A DNA stretch of 64,000 bases from Prevotellaceae bacterium UBA6417 (GCA_002439755.1 DJPH01000060.1:1-64000); one strand, 5' to 3'; shown: positions 36,837 to 46,024, numbered from the stretch's first letter. Translations and numbers: made by a program. The notes: generated by a model not told the origin, from the sequence alone.

Positions 36837-37609
36837 TCCGAGGGGTACCTCCCGTCATAGGACGTTGTCACCAACCGCCAGTAAGGCACCGACGTTCCTT
36901 TGGTGACAAAAAGGTGGTCTATGTGTTGCGCATTGTCCATTTGTTTCAGCGGATATGTATAGCCGTTGTAGGAGCGCATGTCGGCATTAATGCGTTTTGC
37001 AGCAATATTGTAGCTGTCGTCAAGCAGTCCGTCAAGGGTCAGGATGCGATATGTCTCCGACTTCTCGTCGGCATTGAAGTCTCCGGTGCAGAATACCGGC
37101 ATTGAGTGGGCTATGTCCTTTACTTTCTGCAATAACAGATAGGCGCTTTTCCTGCGTGCCGTTTCGCCTAAATGGCCAAAGTGTGAATTGAAATGATAAA
37201 ACCTGATGCCGGATTTCTTGTCGCGGAATTCGGTCCAAACACACATTCTTGGCGAATAGCTGTCCCAGCTTTTCGAACCTGCCATCCAAGGTGTCTTCGA
37301 ATACCAAAAGCTGCCCCAGCGCAAAAGCTCAAACCTTTTCCAACGATAAAATATGGGATTGTAGTGCCCCTTCCCGTTTTTTATTTGCCCATGAATTGAG
37401 CAACCTACCCACGCATAATCTTTCTTCAAGGCTTCGTCCATGTCTTTCATCTGATGCCAAAGCGGCTCCTGCATGCCGACAATGTCAAACTTTTCTTCGC
37501 GAAGCATCTTCGATACAAGCGGAAGTCTCCCTTTCCAGAATGTTGCATCACAGAAATACATAAACAGCGTGGTCGATGCCAATGGCAACTTTACGGATGC
37601 GACCGACAT
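36794..37609 (-). CDS. endonuclease/exonuclease/phosphatase family protein, N-terminally truncated
   Basis: The frame encodes most of an EEP-fold phosphoesterase: MLREEKFDIVGMQEPLW with the metal-binding Glu, FYHFNSHFGH, CTGDFNADEKS, HIDHLFV and the catalytic SDHCPIV. The usual signal peptide and the first strand with the conserved Asn (TxNIR) are missing. The first 17 codons are the antisense of the adjacent surface-protein remnant, so the present start was probably created by a deletion. Met at 37561 is an alternative start. Loss of the Asn makes catalysis doubtful, so it may be a pseudogene. Its 3' end overlaps the preceding convergent gene. Confidence 0.6.
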   Translation of the reverse strand: MSVASVKLPLASTTLFMYFCDATFWKGRLPLVSKMLREEKFDIVGMQEPLWHQMKDMDEALKKDYAWVGCSIHGQIKNGKGHYNPIFYRWKRFELLRWGSFWYSKTPWMAGSKSWDSYSPRMCVWTEFRDKKSGIRFYHFNSHFGHLGETARRKSAYLLLQKVKDIAHSMPVFCTGDFNADEKSETYRILTLDGLLDDSYNIAAKRINADMRSYNGYTYPLKQMDNAQHIDHLFVTKGTSVPYWRLVTTSYDGRYPSDHCPIVVEWTVPGL

Positions 37610-38667
37610 GCAAGTTAAGTTAACGGCAGAGGATGGCGCTTTATAGCAGATGTTTTACTCCCCTCGGAAGTGGTCAATATGGTATCAGAAGCATCAAGAA
37701 TACGCGGAACTACAATACTCAGGCTACGAGCAACGGAACGGCAGCAAGCGGCATTGTTTGTTCATGGTCGTCGGCTTCTTTCGGTGAAGCTGCGGAGCTT
37801 TGAGCCGATTACCGATGAAACTGTCATCAAAGAATTGGAAGAAATCGGCAAGAAGCAATATTTGGCCGACAGACTTGAGGCTACTCTCGAAAGCACAAGT
37901 GCCACACGTATAAAAGCAAAAGACCATAGTGCATTATCTCGGCCGGCGACAATGCACATCAGATCCGTGGAGATATGGCCGACGTTATCGGTCTTGACAA
38001 GCGCACATCCTGGACTATTCAGGCCATCGACCCGAGCATTGATGCCATTACACTGACCTATCCCGAAAACAGTGTGCAGGTAGTGACGTTGCCTTACTCC
38101 GTAAGCAACTTAAGCGCGATTAACGAGAATGTGCATACCTATGCCATACACAGCCAGAAGTCGGCCACGGAGCTTGCATTGGTCAAGAAAGGCGAGTTTG
38201 CTGCCGGTGAGCCGTTTATCATGACTATTGGCGACATGTCGCAGTATGAAGACTACCATGGCAACACCGAAATAGTATTGCCATTGCCCTCTGATCTCAC
38301 TGCCAAGGCAGTCACGGTTAACGGACTTGTGGGCGTGCTAAGCCTATGCACCATAAGTGGCAACGGCAATGGATTTATTGTGAATGCCGTATTGAAAGTG
38401 CTGGCCGAAGACAAGTCGACAGACATTGGCTCACAGTCGGGCTACATTGTTCCTTCGCTCATTGAAGCTCAGGAAGGCGAATACGACCTCCTGCTGACCA
38501 CCGAAAGGGCATTGGGCATCAAGCAGGTGACAGGCAATAGTGCTCTTGTCAATGTCTACACTGTTGACGGCAAGCTGCTGAAACGCAATGTAAAGGCTGC
38601 CGATGTCCTGAAGAATCTGAAGAAAGGCATCTACATCATCGGCAAGAAAAAGGTTTCGGTGAAGTAA
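37560..38667 (+). pseudogene. 3' remnant of a surface protein with a T9SS-like C-terminal domain
   Basis: Coding-like sequence switches frame at least three times. VVDANGNFTDATDMQVKLTAEDGA is followed near 37641 by QYGIRSIKNTRNYNTQA. Then comes ITDETVIKELEEIGKKQYLADRL, and near 37940 the frame opens into GDNAHQIRGDMADVIGLDK. From 37975 it is intact to the TAA at 38667. The end (VNVYTVDGKLLKRN, LKKGIYIIGKKKVSVK) resembles a type A T9SS sorting domain, with the middle like the beta-rich modules of large Prevotella surface proteins. The 5' part is lost at about 37560, exactly where the truncated endonuclease gene begins on the other strand. Confidence 0.7.
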
Positions 38668-38693
38668 CAAACTATTGCAGGACTTTTGCAGTT

Positions 38694-38729
38694 AAGGCGG
38701 GTGTACCATTCAGTGTATACCCGCCTTTT
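38694..38729 (+). terminator. terminator after the surface-protein remnant
   Basis: AAGGCGGGT at 38694-38702 pairs with ACCCGCCTT at 38719-38727; inner TAC/GTA pairing and a short T-run follow. Confidence 0.75.
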
Positions 38730-38820
38730 CGAATATACCGGGATGATGGCATCTGTTGTTGGCCAGGCTGTTATGATGTGAATGGCTGACGTGCTTCTCC
38801 TGAGTCTTGCAGCTCTGCGT

Positions 38821-39001
38821 GCGATGTGTACAGATCGTGCGTGCGATGTGTACAGACCGTAGGATGCGATGTGTACAGATCGTAGGGTGTGATGTGTATA
38901 GATCGTGCGTGCGATGTGTACAGATCGTTGGATGCAATGTGTACAGATCGTGGGGTGTGATGTGTATAGATCGTGCGTGCGATGTGTACAGATCGTTGGA
39001 T
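38821..39001. repeat. eight-unit 22-23 bp tandem repeat (array R2)
   Basis: Eight units of GCGATGTGTACAGATCG plus a variable 5-6 base end start at 38821, 38843, 38866, 38889, 38911, 38934, 38957 and 38979. Units 4-5 and 7-8 are identical 45-base pairs, so the array also grew by higher-order duplication. Each core is an imperfect palindrome around TGTACA or TGTATA. The array lies between two terminator hairpins in a convergent gap. Frames through it are open on the minus strand only because of the repeat and are not genes. Confidence 0.92.
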
Positions 39002-39076
39002 GAATGTCTGGGGTTGTTCGGCCGGATTCTGTGACATGATGCACAGACGTCATGAATCTATAGGTATGAAGCCAAA

Positions 39077-39106
39077 AAAAGAGGCCGCGATTGTCGGACC
39101 TCTTTT
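39077..39106 (-). terminator. terminator of the GH-A glycosidase gene
   Basis: On the minus strand AAAAGAGG pairs with CCTCTTTT around a loop containing a second short stem, followed by further T residues (plus-strand A-run from 39074). Confidence 0.75.
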
Positions 39107-39147
39107 CCATGATTACCTGATTCTTGTGTAAATCCCTGTGTAAAGGG

Positions 39148-40230
39148 TTATTTCTTTCCTGTAAGGGCTTTGATGGTATCTACTTCTGCCTGACTGAACG
39201 GTGTGCCGTCTTGGCGGAAAATGTCGTGGAACCACAGCTTGGGTTCTTTCTGGTCGGGCAACGGTTCGTCCCAGGCGAAGATGGTGTTTGACTTGCCTGC
39301 TACGAAGCCCCAGTTGATGGCTACAATCTTGTTTTCTTTGAGCAGCGGCATGATGGTCTGGAACAGGCTGTTGTTGCGACGTGCCATGTATTCGGTGCAG
39401 ACGAGGGGACGGTTGAACATCTTTAGGTATTTGATGCACTGTTCATGGTCGGCGCGGTCGTTGTAGTTGTGGTATGAGATGACGTCTGAGTTTTCTATCT
39501 GGAAAGCATTCAGGGGTGCAAAGCTGTCGCTCCAGTTCCAGATGCCGCAGGTGAGGGGTTGCGAGGGGTTCACTTCGCGTGCCCATTCGAAGACTTTTTT
39601 GAGCATGGGCAGTGTGCTGACGCCATGCTGGCTGTTGCCCGGCTCGTTCCAGAGGTCCCAAAGCAGTATGCGGTCGTCGTTGGCAAAGGTGGTCAGGATG
39701 TCCTTTACATATTTCTCCATTTTAGGATATAGGGCTGTTGTGTCTTTGCGCAGCGAAACCGAGGGGTCTTGCACCCAGCCCGAGTTGTGCACTCCCGGCT
39801 TGGGCTCGGGCTGTTTGCCATACTTTGATTCGGCGTTCCAGCAGTCGTCGAAGAAGGTAAACAGCGGCTTGATGCCGTGTTTCTTGCAGATGTCGAGGAA
39901 GTCGCCCATGCGTTGCTTCATTCCTTCGGGGTCGTTTTCATAGACAACACTGCTCAGGTAGACGCGCAGGGTGTTGAAACCGATGCCTTCGGCCATAGTG
40001 AGTTCCTTGTCTATTTCTTTGGCATTGTAGGTGTCTTTGCTCCACATCTCAATTTGGTTAATGGCGCTTGCGTTGATATAGTCTGCACCGGCCATCCATG
40101 GCAGTTTGGCATACCATTCGTTGGCTTTTTCCTCACTCCACCTTTGTGCCTGTGGCTTTTGTTCTGTCTGGCAGCTTGACAAGAGAGCCAATGCCCCCAC
40201 TGCGCAGGTCATTAAGAATTTGAATTTCAT
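39148..40230 (-). CDS. clan GH-A glycosidase lipoprotein (GH5-like)
   Basis: A 360-residue lipoprotein with the signal MKFKFLMTCAVGALALLSSC, lipobox LSSC. It is a (beta/alpha)8 glycosidase. The acid/base is E196 in DLWNEPGN and the nucleophile is E280 in VCTEYMAR, the two-strand arrangement of clan GH-A. Similar proteins are often annotated as cellulase-family or 1,4-beta-xylanase enzymes; a subfamily cannot be assigned by eye. ATG 40230 is chosen because it gives the lipoprotein signal and fits the promoter at 40288. It is a single-gene unit between two hairpins. Confidence 0.82.
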   Translation of the reverse strand: MKFKFLMTCAVGALALLSSCQTEQKPQAQRWSEEKANEWYAKLPWMAGADYINASAINQIEMWSKDTYNAKEIDKELTMAEGIGFNTLRVYLSSVVYENDPEGMKQRMGDFLDICKKHGIKPLFTFFDDCWNAESKYGKQPEPKPGVHNSGWVQDPSVSLRKDTTALYPKMEKYVKDILTTFANDDRILLWDLWNEPGNSQHGVSTLPMLKKVFEWAREVNPSQPLTCGIWNWSDSFAPLNAFQIENSDVISYHNYNDRADHEQCIKYLKMFNRPLVCTEYMARRNNSLFQTIMPLLKENKIVAINWGFVAGKSNTIFAWDEPLPDQKEPKLWFHDIFRQDGTPFSQAEVDTIKALTGKK

Positions 40231-40287
40231 ATGCTGTATATTTGGTTGTTGTTTTAGTATATCGGGCTCTGCCAATCTTCTGTTTCG

Positions 40288-40295
40288 CAAAGATA
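40288..40295 (-). promoter_or_regulatory. -7 promoter element for the GH-A glycosidase
   Basis: CAAAGATA (plus) is TATCTTTG on the minus strand; leader about 52 bases. Confidence 0.45.
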
Positions 40296-40366
40296 CGTCT
40301 TTCCTTTAAATATGCAATGTGTTTGTATCATTTTTTGCAGGAAAAGTCTGTCGGATGTAATAAAAA

Positions 40367-40400
40367 GATGGCAAAAGCGCGGATTGATGCTTTTGCCATC
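40367..40400 (-). terminator. terminator of the nucleotidyltransferase gene
   Basis: A perfect 12-base stem pairs GATGGCAAAAGC at 40367-40378 with GCTTTTGCCATC at 40389-40400. On the minus strand it is followed by TTTTTATT. Confidence 0.85.
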
Positions 40401-40444
40401 CTCAACAGTGATGCCAGTCTTGTTAAAGGCTGCTATGGGTCTTG

Positions 40445-41362
40445 TCAGAAGAGTTTCTCGGGATATACTCCTTCGTCTACCAGTTTTTTGATCTTGGCCA
40501 CCGTGTCGGGGCGGTCTTCGGGATAGGTCACACCAAACCATTTGCTCGAGGTGTCGAGCACCTTGACGGTGGCTGTCTTGTCCTTGATCAGCTTGTCGAC
40601 CATCAGAGGTATGAAGAACTCGGCCTTGAGATTCTTCTTGGTCGATTCCAGCCCCAGGAAGTATTTGAAGTACTCGTCGCTATGGGCGAAGTAGTCGGGC
40701 GTGAAACCCCAGAAGTTCATGCTTACGGGTGTGGTGTCGGGTATGGCAACCCATGCCGTTTCGTCTTCGTTGAGATATTTCACTTCTCCGTCTTCCTTGC
40801 GCTCTATCTTGGTGCGTTCAACAACCGATTCCAGGTAGCGGTTGGCATCGGTTGCACATACGCCGCGCGACACTGTGCCGCTTTCGCTCAGCGTGTTTCC
40901 CACACGGAAACCCACCATGGCATATTTCCCGGTGCTGCCTTCGGGAAGTTCGCTGAGGAATTTCCCCATGACCCGGAAGCTGTCGCGTCCATAGAAGTCA
41001 TCGCAATTCACCACGGCAAAGGGCTCTTTGATAACGTTCTCGCCCATCATTACGGCATGGTTGGTGCCCCAGGGCTTGGTTCTGCCTTCGGGAACACTGA
41101 AGCCTTCGGGAATCTTGTCCAACGACTGGAACACTACTTCAACCGGCAGGTGGCCTTCGTATTTGCTGACTACTTTCTCACGGAAGTCTTTTTCGAAGTC
41201 TTTACGTATGACAAACACCAGTTTGCCAAAGCCGGCATGAATGGCATCATAGATGGAATAGTCCATGATGGTCTCGCCATTCGGGCCCAGGCCGTCAATC
41301 TGTTTCAAGCCTCCATAGCGGCTTCCCATTCCGGCTGCAAGTAAAAATAAGGTAGGTTTCAT
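40445..41362 (-). CDS. sugar-phosphate nucleotidyltransferase-like protein
   Basis: A 305-residue cytoplasmic NTP-transferase-fold protein. The N-terminal LFLLAAGMGSRYGGLKQIDGLGPNG is the nucleotide-binding GxGxR...K motif, and VVNCDDFYGRDS supplies the metal-binding Asp pair. It would join an NTP to a sugar-, inositol- or aminosugar-phosphate; the acceptor cannot be predicted. The length and C-terminal extension (FFIPLMVDKLIKDKTATVKVLDTSSKWFGVTYPEDR) match a family common in Bacteroidales. It has its own promoter element at 41401 and a downstream hairpin. Confidence 0.85.
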   Translation of the reverse strand: MKPTLFLLAAGMGSRYGGLKQIDGLGPNGETIMDYSIYDAIHAGFGKLVFVIRKDFEKDFREKVVSKYEGHLPVEVVFQSLDKIPEGFSVPEGRTKPWGTNHAVMMGENVIKEPFAVVNCDDFYGRDSFRVMGKFLSELPEGSTGKYAMVGFRVGNTLSESGTVSRGVCATDANRYLESVVERTKIERKEDGEVKYLNEDETAWVAIPDTTPVSMNFWGFTPDYFAHSDEYFKYFLGLESTKKNLKAEFFIPLMVDKLIKDKTATVKVLDTSSKWFGVTYPEDRPDTVAKIKKLVDEGVYPEKLF

Positions 41363-41400
41363 ATATAAGTTCTATTTAAATGATTGTTTCAAGAATGACA

Positions 41401-41408
41401 CAAAAGTA
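41401..41408 (-). promoter_or_regulatory. -7 promoter element for the nucleotidyltransferase
   Basis: CAAAAGTA (plus) is TACTTTTG on the minus strand; leader about 33 bases. Confidence 0.45.
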
Positions 41409-41449
41409 CGTTTTTTTTCTTTTATCGGCAAGGGATATTGCCCGAAAAG

Positions 41450-42460
41450 TCAATGATGACTGTGGTGATGATGATGTTTGTGGCTGTGCCATGTGCCAAA
41501 ATTCTTTGGCCGGTGAATGAATTTGCTCTGGTAGATGCTTTTGGAAAGCCAATAGATGATGACTGCCGAAACCCATCCTCCCACTACATCTACGGCATAA
41601 TGTGCCCCGATGTAGACGGTAGAAAGGCACAGAATCACGTAAAAAGGCAGAAACACCCATGTCAGAGGCCGCGACATGCGGCGCACGAGAAGCAGAATGA
41701 TGGTGGCCATTCCCACATGCGAGCTCGGGAAGGCCGCGATGGGAAACTCGCTCTTCTGTGCTGCCTCGACCAGAGACTTGAAGAATCCGCCGCCCGTCTG
41801 TGTGTGAGTCAGCTCGGGATGAAAACGGAACCAGTCGCCTACATCGGGGAAGTTGCCTGCCATTGCCTGCTCCATGCCTATCTTGGGAAAGTAGAACTGA
41901 GGCCCTGCCGACTGCAGGAAGAGATAGACAGTGTAGTAGAGCATGAATGAACAGAGTATGATTGTCGTGGTCCGGTCAAAGCGGCGGAAATGTACGAATG
42001 TGGCATACAGGGCTGCCGCTATAATCATCACGTAGTAGGAAAAGTAGCCCATATAGAACAGTTCGCTCCAGAATCTGCCGCTCAGCAGCCGGCTGAAGAC
42101 AACGGCCGGCTGGCATCCGAACAAAAGCTGGTCGGCTTCGGCAAACAAAGGGTCGGTATTCGGCATGAGCTTCGAGAAGTGGTAAATGTCAGGATACCAG
42201 TAGGCCAGAAGCCCCAATTGGAAGTACACGCGGGCAACATAGGTGAGATGGCACGGCATGCGCAGGTAAAGCCGCCAAAGCAGCAGGGTCACGGCAACGA
42301 AAGCTGCGCGGCAGGCAAGGAAGCCGTAACCGCTGTCTATTTGCTGATAAAGAAGCATGCCCAAGGCTGATGTGAAGGCGCAATAGATGAACATTATCTT
42401 TTCAACGCCTATTAGCCCTGGCAGAGGCTTTTGATATCTGAAAGCAGAGCTTAAATCCAT
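41450..42460 (-). CDS. PAP2/inositol-phosphorylceramide-synthase-like membrane protein with His-rich tail
   Basis: A 336-residue inner-membrane protein with about eight helices. The PAP2 catalytic motifs are FPSSHVGMA and GAHYAVDVVGG, spaced as in AUR1/IPC-synthase-like proteins. These proteins transfer a phosphoinositol or similar head group to ceramide, or dephosphorylate it. Sphingolipids are typical of Bacteroidales, so a sphingolipid head-group role is plausible but unproven. The C-terminus is WHSHKHHHHHSHH, a natural histidine-rich tail that may bind metal. The start overlaps the epimerase stop by ten bases, so the two are translated from one mRNA. Confidence 0.75.
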   Translation of the reverse strand: MDLSSAFRYQKPLPGLIGVEKIMFIYCAFTSALGMLLYQQIDSGYGFLACRAAFVAVTLLLWRLYLRMPCHLTYVARVYFQLGLLAYWYPDIYHFSKLMPNTDPLFAEADQLLFGCQPAVVFSRLLSGRFWSELFYMGYFSYYVMIIAAALYATFVHFRRFDRTTTIILCSFMLYYTVYLFLQSAGPQFYFPKIGMEQAMAGNFPDVGDWFRFHPELTHTQTGGGFFKSLVEAAQKSEFPIAAFPSSHVGMATIILLLVRRMSRPLTWVFLPFYVILCLSTVYIGAHYAVDVVGGWVSAVIIYWLSKSIYQSKFIHRPKNFGTWHSHKHHHHHSHH

Positions 42461-43479
42461 TTTGATTGTTTATACCATGAAACCGTATTGCCTACACCCC
42501 GCTCCAGGTCGAACCGTGGCTTGAAGCCAAGGGCAAGCATCGGTGTGATGTCGCAACGCCAGTTGCGTTGCTTTAGAATGCGATATTTGTCTTTGTTTAA
42601 AGCAGTGATGTTGCCAGTCAGCCGCGCGGATAATTCCCCGCAGGTACATACCAGATGCAACATCCACAAGGGGGCGGTGACATGCAGCAGGTGGCGGATG
42701 CCAAGGCTTTTCCTTGCATATTCGCTGAACGTGCGGCTGCTGTAAGTGTTACCATCGCTCAAAAGATAGGTATTCCCGATGGTCTTGTCGGCATGCGTGA
42801 GCGATAGAAACACAGCCTGCACAACGTCTTTTACGTAGATGAACGTGATTTCCTGCGGCCTGAAACCCACGGAAAAGTCGATATGCCGCCTGATGCTTTT
42901 GACCATTAAGAAGTAGTCGCGCTCACGTGGTCCGTAAACACCGGTGGGGCGCAGTATGACCCAGGGGATTCTTGTTGTCCTGAGATACTGCTCGGCAGCC
43001 CACTTGCTGCGCCCGTAGGCCGTGTTGGGCCAAGGCGTGTCGTCGGCACGCAGCTCTTCATAGGTGCATCCGTCTGCTTGTGGCTTGGGCTGCTCCTTGA
43101 TGGCTCCCGCTACACTGAGCGAACTCATGTAAATAAAGCACTTTGGAATCATTCCGAGTTCCGTGAGGCTTTCTACAAGATTCCTGGTGGCCTCATTGTT
43201 CGCCTTGAAGAATGCGGCTTCATCTTTAGCCTTGGTCGCCCCTGCAGCATGCACAATGTAGTCCCAACTCCCTTCTTCCTGCTTGAATCTTGATAAGGAG
43301 GCTTTTAGGGCTTCCCAGCTGTTCAGCTCCAGCTCTATGAAACGAATGCGCGAATCTCTAAGCCACGTTCTGCTGCTCGTCTTCCGGACTGCAGCCCATA
43401 CTGTCCATCCTAAACCGAGAGCATGCTCAACAATGAAGCTCCCGATAAAACCACTCGCACCTGTTACCAAAACCTTCAT
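42451..43479 (-). CDS. NAD-dependent epimerase/dehydratase (extended SDR)
   Basis: A 342-residue extended short-chain dehydrogenase. The Rossmann motif VTGASGFIGS is at residues 5-14, and YIVHAAGATKAKDE, a Ser in FIYMSSLSVAG, and the catalytic YGRSK follow. Substrates of such enzymes are nucleotide sugars, or lipid/steroid ketones in relatives. Linkage to the PAP2/IPC-like gene suggests envelope lipid or glycan synthesis. ATG 43479 is preferred to an upstream in-frame Met because the promoter at 43507 would otherwise be inside the coding region. The length is normal. Confidence 0.85.
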   Translation of the reverse strand: MKVLVTGASGFIGSFIVEHALGLGWTVWAAVRKTSSRTWLRDSRIRFIELELNSWEALKASLSRFKQEEGSWDYIVHAAGATKAKDEAAFFKANNEATRNLVESLTELGMIPKCFIYMSSLSVAGAIKEQPKPQADGCTYEELRADDTPWPNTAYGRSKWAAEQYLRTTRIPWVILRPTGVYGPRERDYFLMVKSIRRHIDFSVGFRPQEITFIYVKDVVQAVFLSLTHADKTIGNTYLLSDGNTYSSRTFSEYARKSLGIRHLLHVTAPLWMLHLVCTCGELSARLTGNITALNKDKYRILKQRNWRCDITPMLALGFKPRFDLERGVGNTVSWYKQSKWI

Positions 43480-43506
43480 TAGTGTGGCATCCTTCTCTTC
43501 TTGATG

Positions 43507-43514
43507 CAAAAGTA
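43507..43514 (-). promoter_or_regulatory. -7 promoter element for the epimerase/PAP2 operon
   Basis: CAAAAGTA (plus) is TACTTTTG on the minus strand; leader about 22 bases before ATG 43479. Confidence 0.5.
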
Positions 43515-43629
43515 AGAAATACTTTTAATGTAGGCAAAACAAAATGTCGGCGGCAAAGTCGGGTAGGGGCTTGCAAGCTTGTGCAACATGATTGCAGAGG
43601 CCAGTCGGCAAATGCCCGATAGTGGCCGG

Positions 43630-45852
43630 CTATTGCTTCTGATGCTTTGCAACGAATTCATAATCCAGTTGCCTTCGTTCCAGATTGGCCGAGACAACAC
43701 GTATTGTGACTTTGTCACCGATTTGATAGACATGATGATGTCTGCGCCCGCGCAAACAGTAGTTGCGCTCGTCAAATTCATAATAATCGTCTTGCAAGTT
43801 GTGCAGAGGAATCATGCCTTCGCAGTGGTTGTCGTCTGTTTCCACATAGATGCCGAATTCATTTACGCCGCTTATCTTTCCGTCGAATACCTGCCCGATG
43901 CGGTCGGCCATGAATTCCACTTGCTTGTATTTGATGCTTGCTCGTTCGGCAGTAGCGGCTATTACTTCCATCTCATTGCAATGTTCGCAGAGCTCTTCAT
44001 ACTTTTCTTGGTTGACAGACCGCCCACCTTCGGCATAACGTGTCAGCAGCCGATGAACCATTTGGTCGGGATAGCGACGTATGGGCGAGGTAAAATGGGT
44101 GTAGTAGCGAAACATCAGGCCATAGTGCCCTATGTTATGAGTTGAGTAACGTGCCTTCATCATGGAGCGCAATGCCACTTGTTCAACGATAATCTGCTCC
44201 GGCTTGTCTTGCACTGCTTCCAACAGTTTGTTAAGACCCTTGTTGATATCATCCTTGGAGCCTTCGGTCCGTAGTTTATAACCGAACTTGGCGACAAAGG
44301 CACTCAGCTTTTCCAGCTTTTCAGGGTCAGGGACATCGTGGATGCGGTAGACAAACACCTTAGGTTTCTTTCCCTTATCTACCTTTCCTATCTTTTCTGC
44401 CACATAGCGATTGGCCAGTAACATGAATTCTTCTACCAGCTTGTTGGCATCTTTTGCCACTTTGATGTAAGTGCTGATAGGGTGTCCCTTTTCATCTATT
44501 TCAAAACGGACTTCAGGCGTGTCAAAGCCTATGCCACCTTTTTCAAAGCGTTTCTTGCGGAATATCTTGGCCAACCGATTCAAGGTGATCAGTTCTTCTG
44601 CATATTCCCCGATGGCTTTTCCGGTGGTGATTGCTTTAGGATGCTCACCCGGCTGCGACAGGTCTTCGGGTGAAGCTTCACCGTTTTCTTCCAGGATGTA
44701 CTGGACTTCTTCATAAGTAAAACGACGGTTGCTCTTTATCACGGTACGTCCGATGCGCGAGTCCTTTACTTCGCCTTCGTCGTTGATTACAAATGTAACG
44801 CTGTATGTGAGTTTCTCTTCGTCGGGACGAAGGGAACAAAGATAATTGCAGAGCCGCTCCGGCAGCATCGGAACAGTGCGGTCGACCAGATAAACGCTTG
44901 TAGAACGTTTGAAAGCCTCTTTATCAATGATGCCGCCTTCTTTGAGGTAGAAGGTAACATCGGCAATGTGCACACCGACTTCCCAAAGCCCTTTGCCTAC
45001 AGACCTTATCGACAGGGCATCGTCGAAGTCTTTGGCGTCGCGTGGGTCAATGGTAAATGTGGTGACATTGCGGAAATCTTCACGGCGGCTTATTTCTTCT
45101 GCGGTTACTCCATCCTTGATTGTGTCGGCAGCGTTTTCAACAGCCTTGGGATAATCATAAGGTAAGTCATATTCGGCAAGGATGGAGTGCATCTCTGCGT
45201 CATTGTCACCGGCTTTTCCAAGTATGTCGATTACTTTTCCGATAGGGTTCTTTTGATCGTCTGGCCATTCAACCATTTGAACAACGGCCTTGTCTCCTGT
45301 CTTACCTTTCTTGAGATAGTTCTTAGGTATAAATATGTCAGATGACAATGTCCTGTCTTGTGTCAGCAGGAATGCATAGTTGCGCTCCACTTTCAATATT
45401 CCTACAAAACGATCTTTGGCACGTTTCACTATTTCGATTACTTCGGCTTCGCGCGTGTGGTTGCGTCTGCGGGCCAGAAGCATGGCTTTAACATAATCAC
45501 CGTTGAGTGCATGATGTGAATTCCGCTCCATTACCAGGATGCTCTTTTCTTCGCCATCGGGAAGAAAACTGTTGCGACCGTTTCTTTTACGTTGAAATAC
45601 TCCGGTCATTACCTGGTTGCGTACAGCTAATTTGAAGGTATGTTCGTTTGTCAGGCTGATGTAGTCATCGGCAATCATATCGTCCAGCAAATCTGCACAA
45701 AGCAATTTTGCCGGGTGAGTCTTCAGCTTTAATAATGTCGTGATCTCTGACAAACTGTAGTCCTTCTCGGGATTGTTTTCAAAAAGGCCAAACAAAAGTC
45801 CCATAATCTGCCGCTTTGTTTTGCGGCCGAGTTTCTTGCCGGGATTTCTCAT
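43630..45852 (-). CDS. rnr: ribonuclease R
   Basis: A 740-residue 3'-5' exoribonuclease of the RNB family. In order it has an N-terminal helix-turn-helix region (KRQIMGLLFGLFENNPEKDYSLSEITTLL), cold-shock domains, and the RNB catalytic domain with TIDPRDAKDFDDALSI, which holds the conserved Asp residues. HTFTSPIRRYPDQMVHR-type sequence is seen as YTHFTSPIRRYPDQMVHRLL, and a C-terminal S1 domain (GQVFDGKISGVNEFGIYVE) follows. It degrades structured RNA. The basic C-terminal tail after S1 is short compared with E. coli RNase R. It is divergent from the DEAD-box helicase gene. Confidence 0.95.
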   Translation of the reverse strand: MRNPGKKLGRKTKRQIMGLLFGLFENNPEKDYSLSEITTLLKLKTHPAKLLCADLLDDMIADDYISLTNEHTFKLAVRNQVMTGVFQRKRNGRNSFLPDGEEKSILVMERNSHHALNGDYVKAMLLARRRNHTREAEVIEIVKRAKDRFVGILKVERNYAFLLTQDRTLSSDIFIPKNYLKKGKTGDKAVVQMVEWPDDQKNPIGKVIDILGKAGDNDAEMHSILAEYDLPYDYPKAVENAADTIKDGVTAEEISRREDFRNVTTFTIDPRDAKDFDDALSIRSVGKGLWEVGVHIADVTFYLKEGGIIDKEAFKRSTSVYLVDRTVPMLPERLCNYLCSLRPDEEKLTYSVTFVINDEGEVKDSRIGRTVIKSNRRFTYEEVQYILEENGEASPEDLSQPGEHPKAITTGKAIGEYAEELITLNRLAKIFRKKRFEKGGIGFDTPEVRFEIDEKGHPISTYIKVAKDANKLVEEFMLLANRYVAEKIGKVDKGKKPKVFVYRIHDVPDPEKLEKLSAFVAKFGYKLRTEGSKDDINKGLNKLLEAVQDKPEQIIVEQVALRSMMKARYSTHNIGHYGLMFRYYTHFTSPIRRYPDQMVHRLLTRYAEGGRSVNQEKYEELCEHCNEMEVIAATAERASIKYKQVEFMADRIGQVFDGKISGVNEFGIYVETDDNHCEGMIPLHNLQDDYYEFDERNYCLRGRRHHHVYQIGDKVTIRVVSANLERRQLDYEFVAKHQKQ

Positions 45853-46016
45853 GGTTGCTATCTTTAGAATAAAACTTGTGTTACAAAGGAAGTGAAAAAA
45901 AACGGTATGTGGTTTGTATCTGCTTTATTTTTTCAAAATCAAGTCCTATCGGCTTGAATGAAGCTCCCAAATTGAATAAAAAGCGGGCTGAAAGTCGAGG
46001 ACTGAATAATTCTGCT

Positions 46017-46024
46017 TAACTTTG
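46017..46024 (+). promoter_or_regulatory. -7 promoter element for the DEAD-box helicase
   Basis: TAACTTTG matches TAnnTTTG with a leader of about 17 bases. The 194-base divergent gap before it shows no other clear element. Confidence 0.5.

Noticed and set aside
38821..39001. CRISPR array
   Set aside because: Units are 22-23 bases and directly tandem, with no unique spacers of about 30 bases, and no cas genes are near.
38631..39110. Protein-coding frames through the TGTACA array (repeats of YTSHARSVHIAR type)
   Set aside because: These frames are open only because the repeat lacks stop codons in that register; composition and position do not fit a gene.
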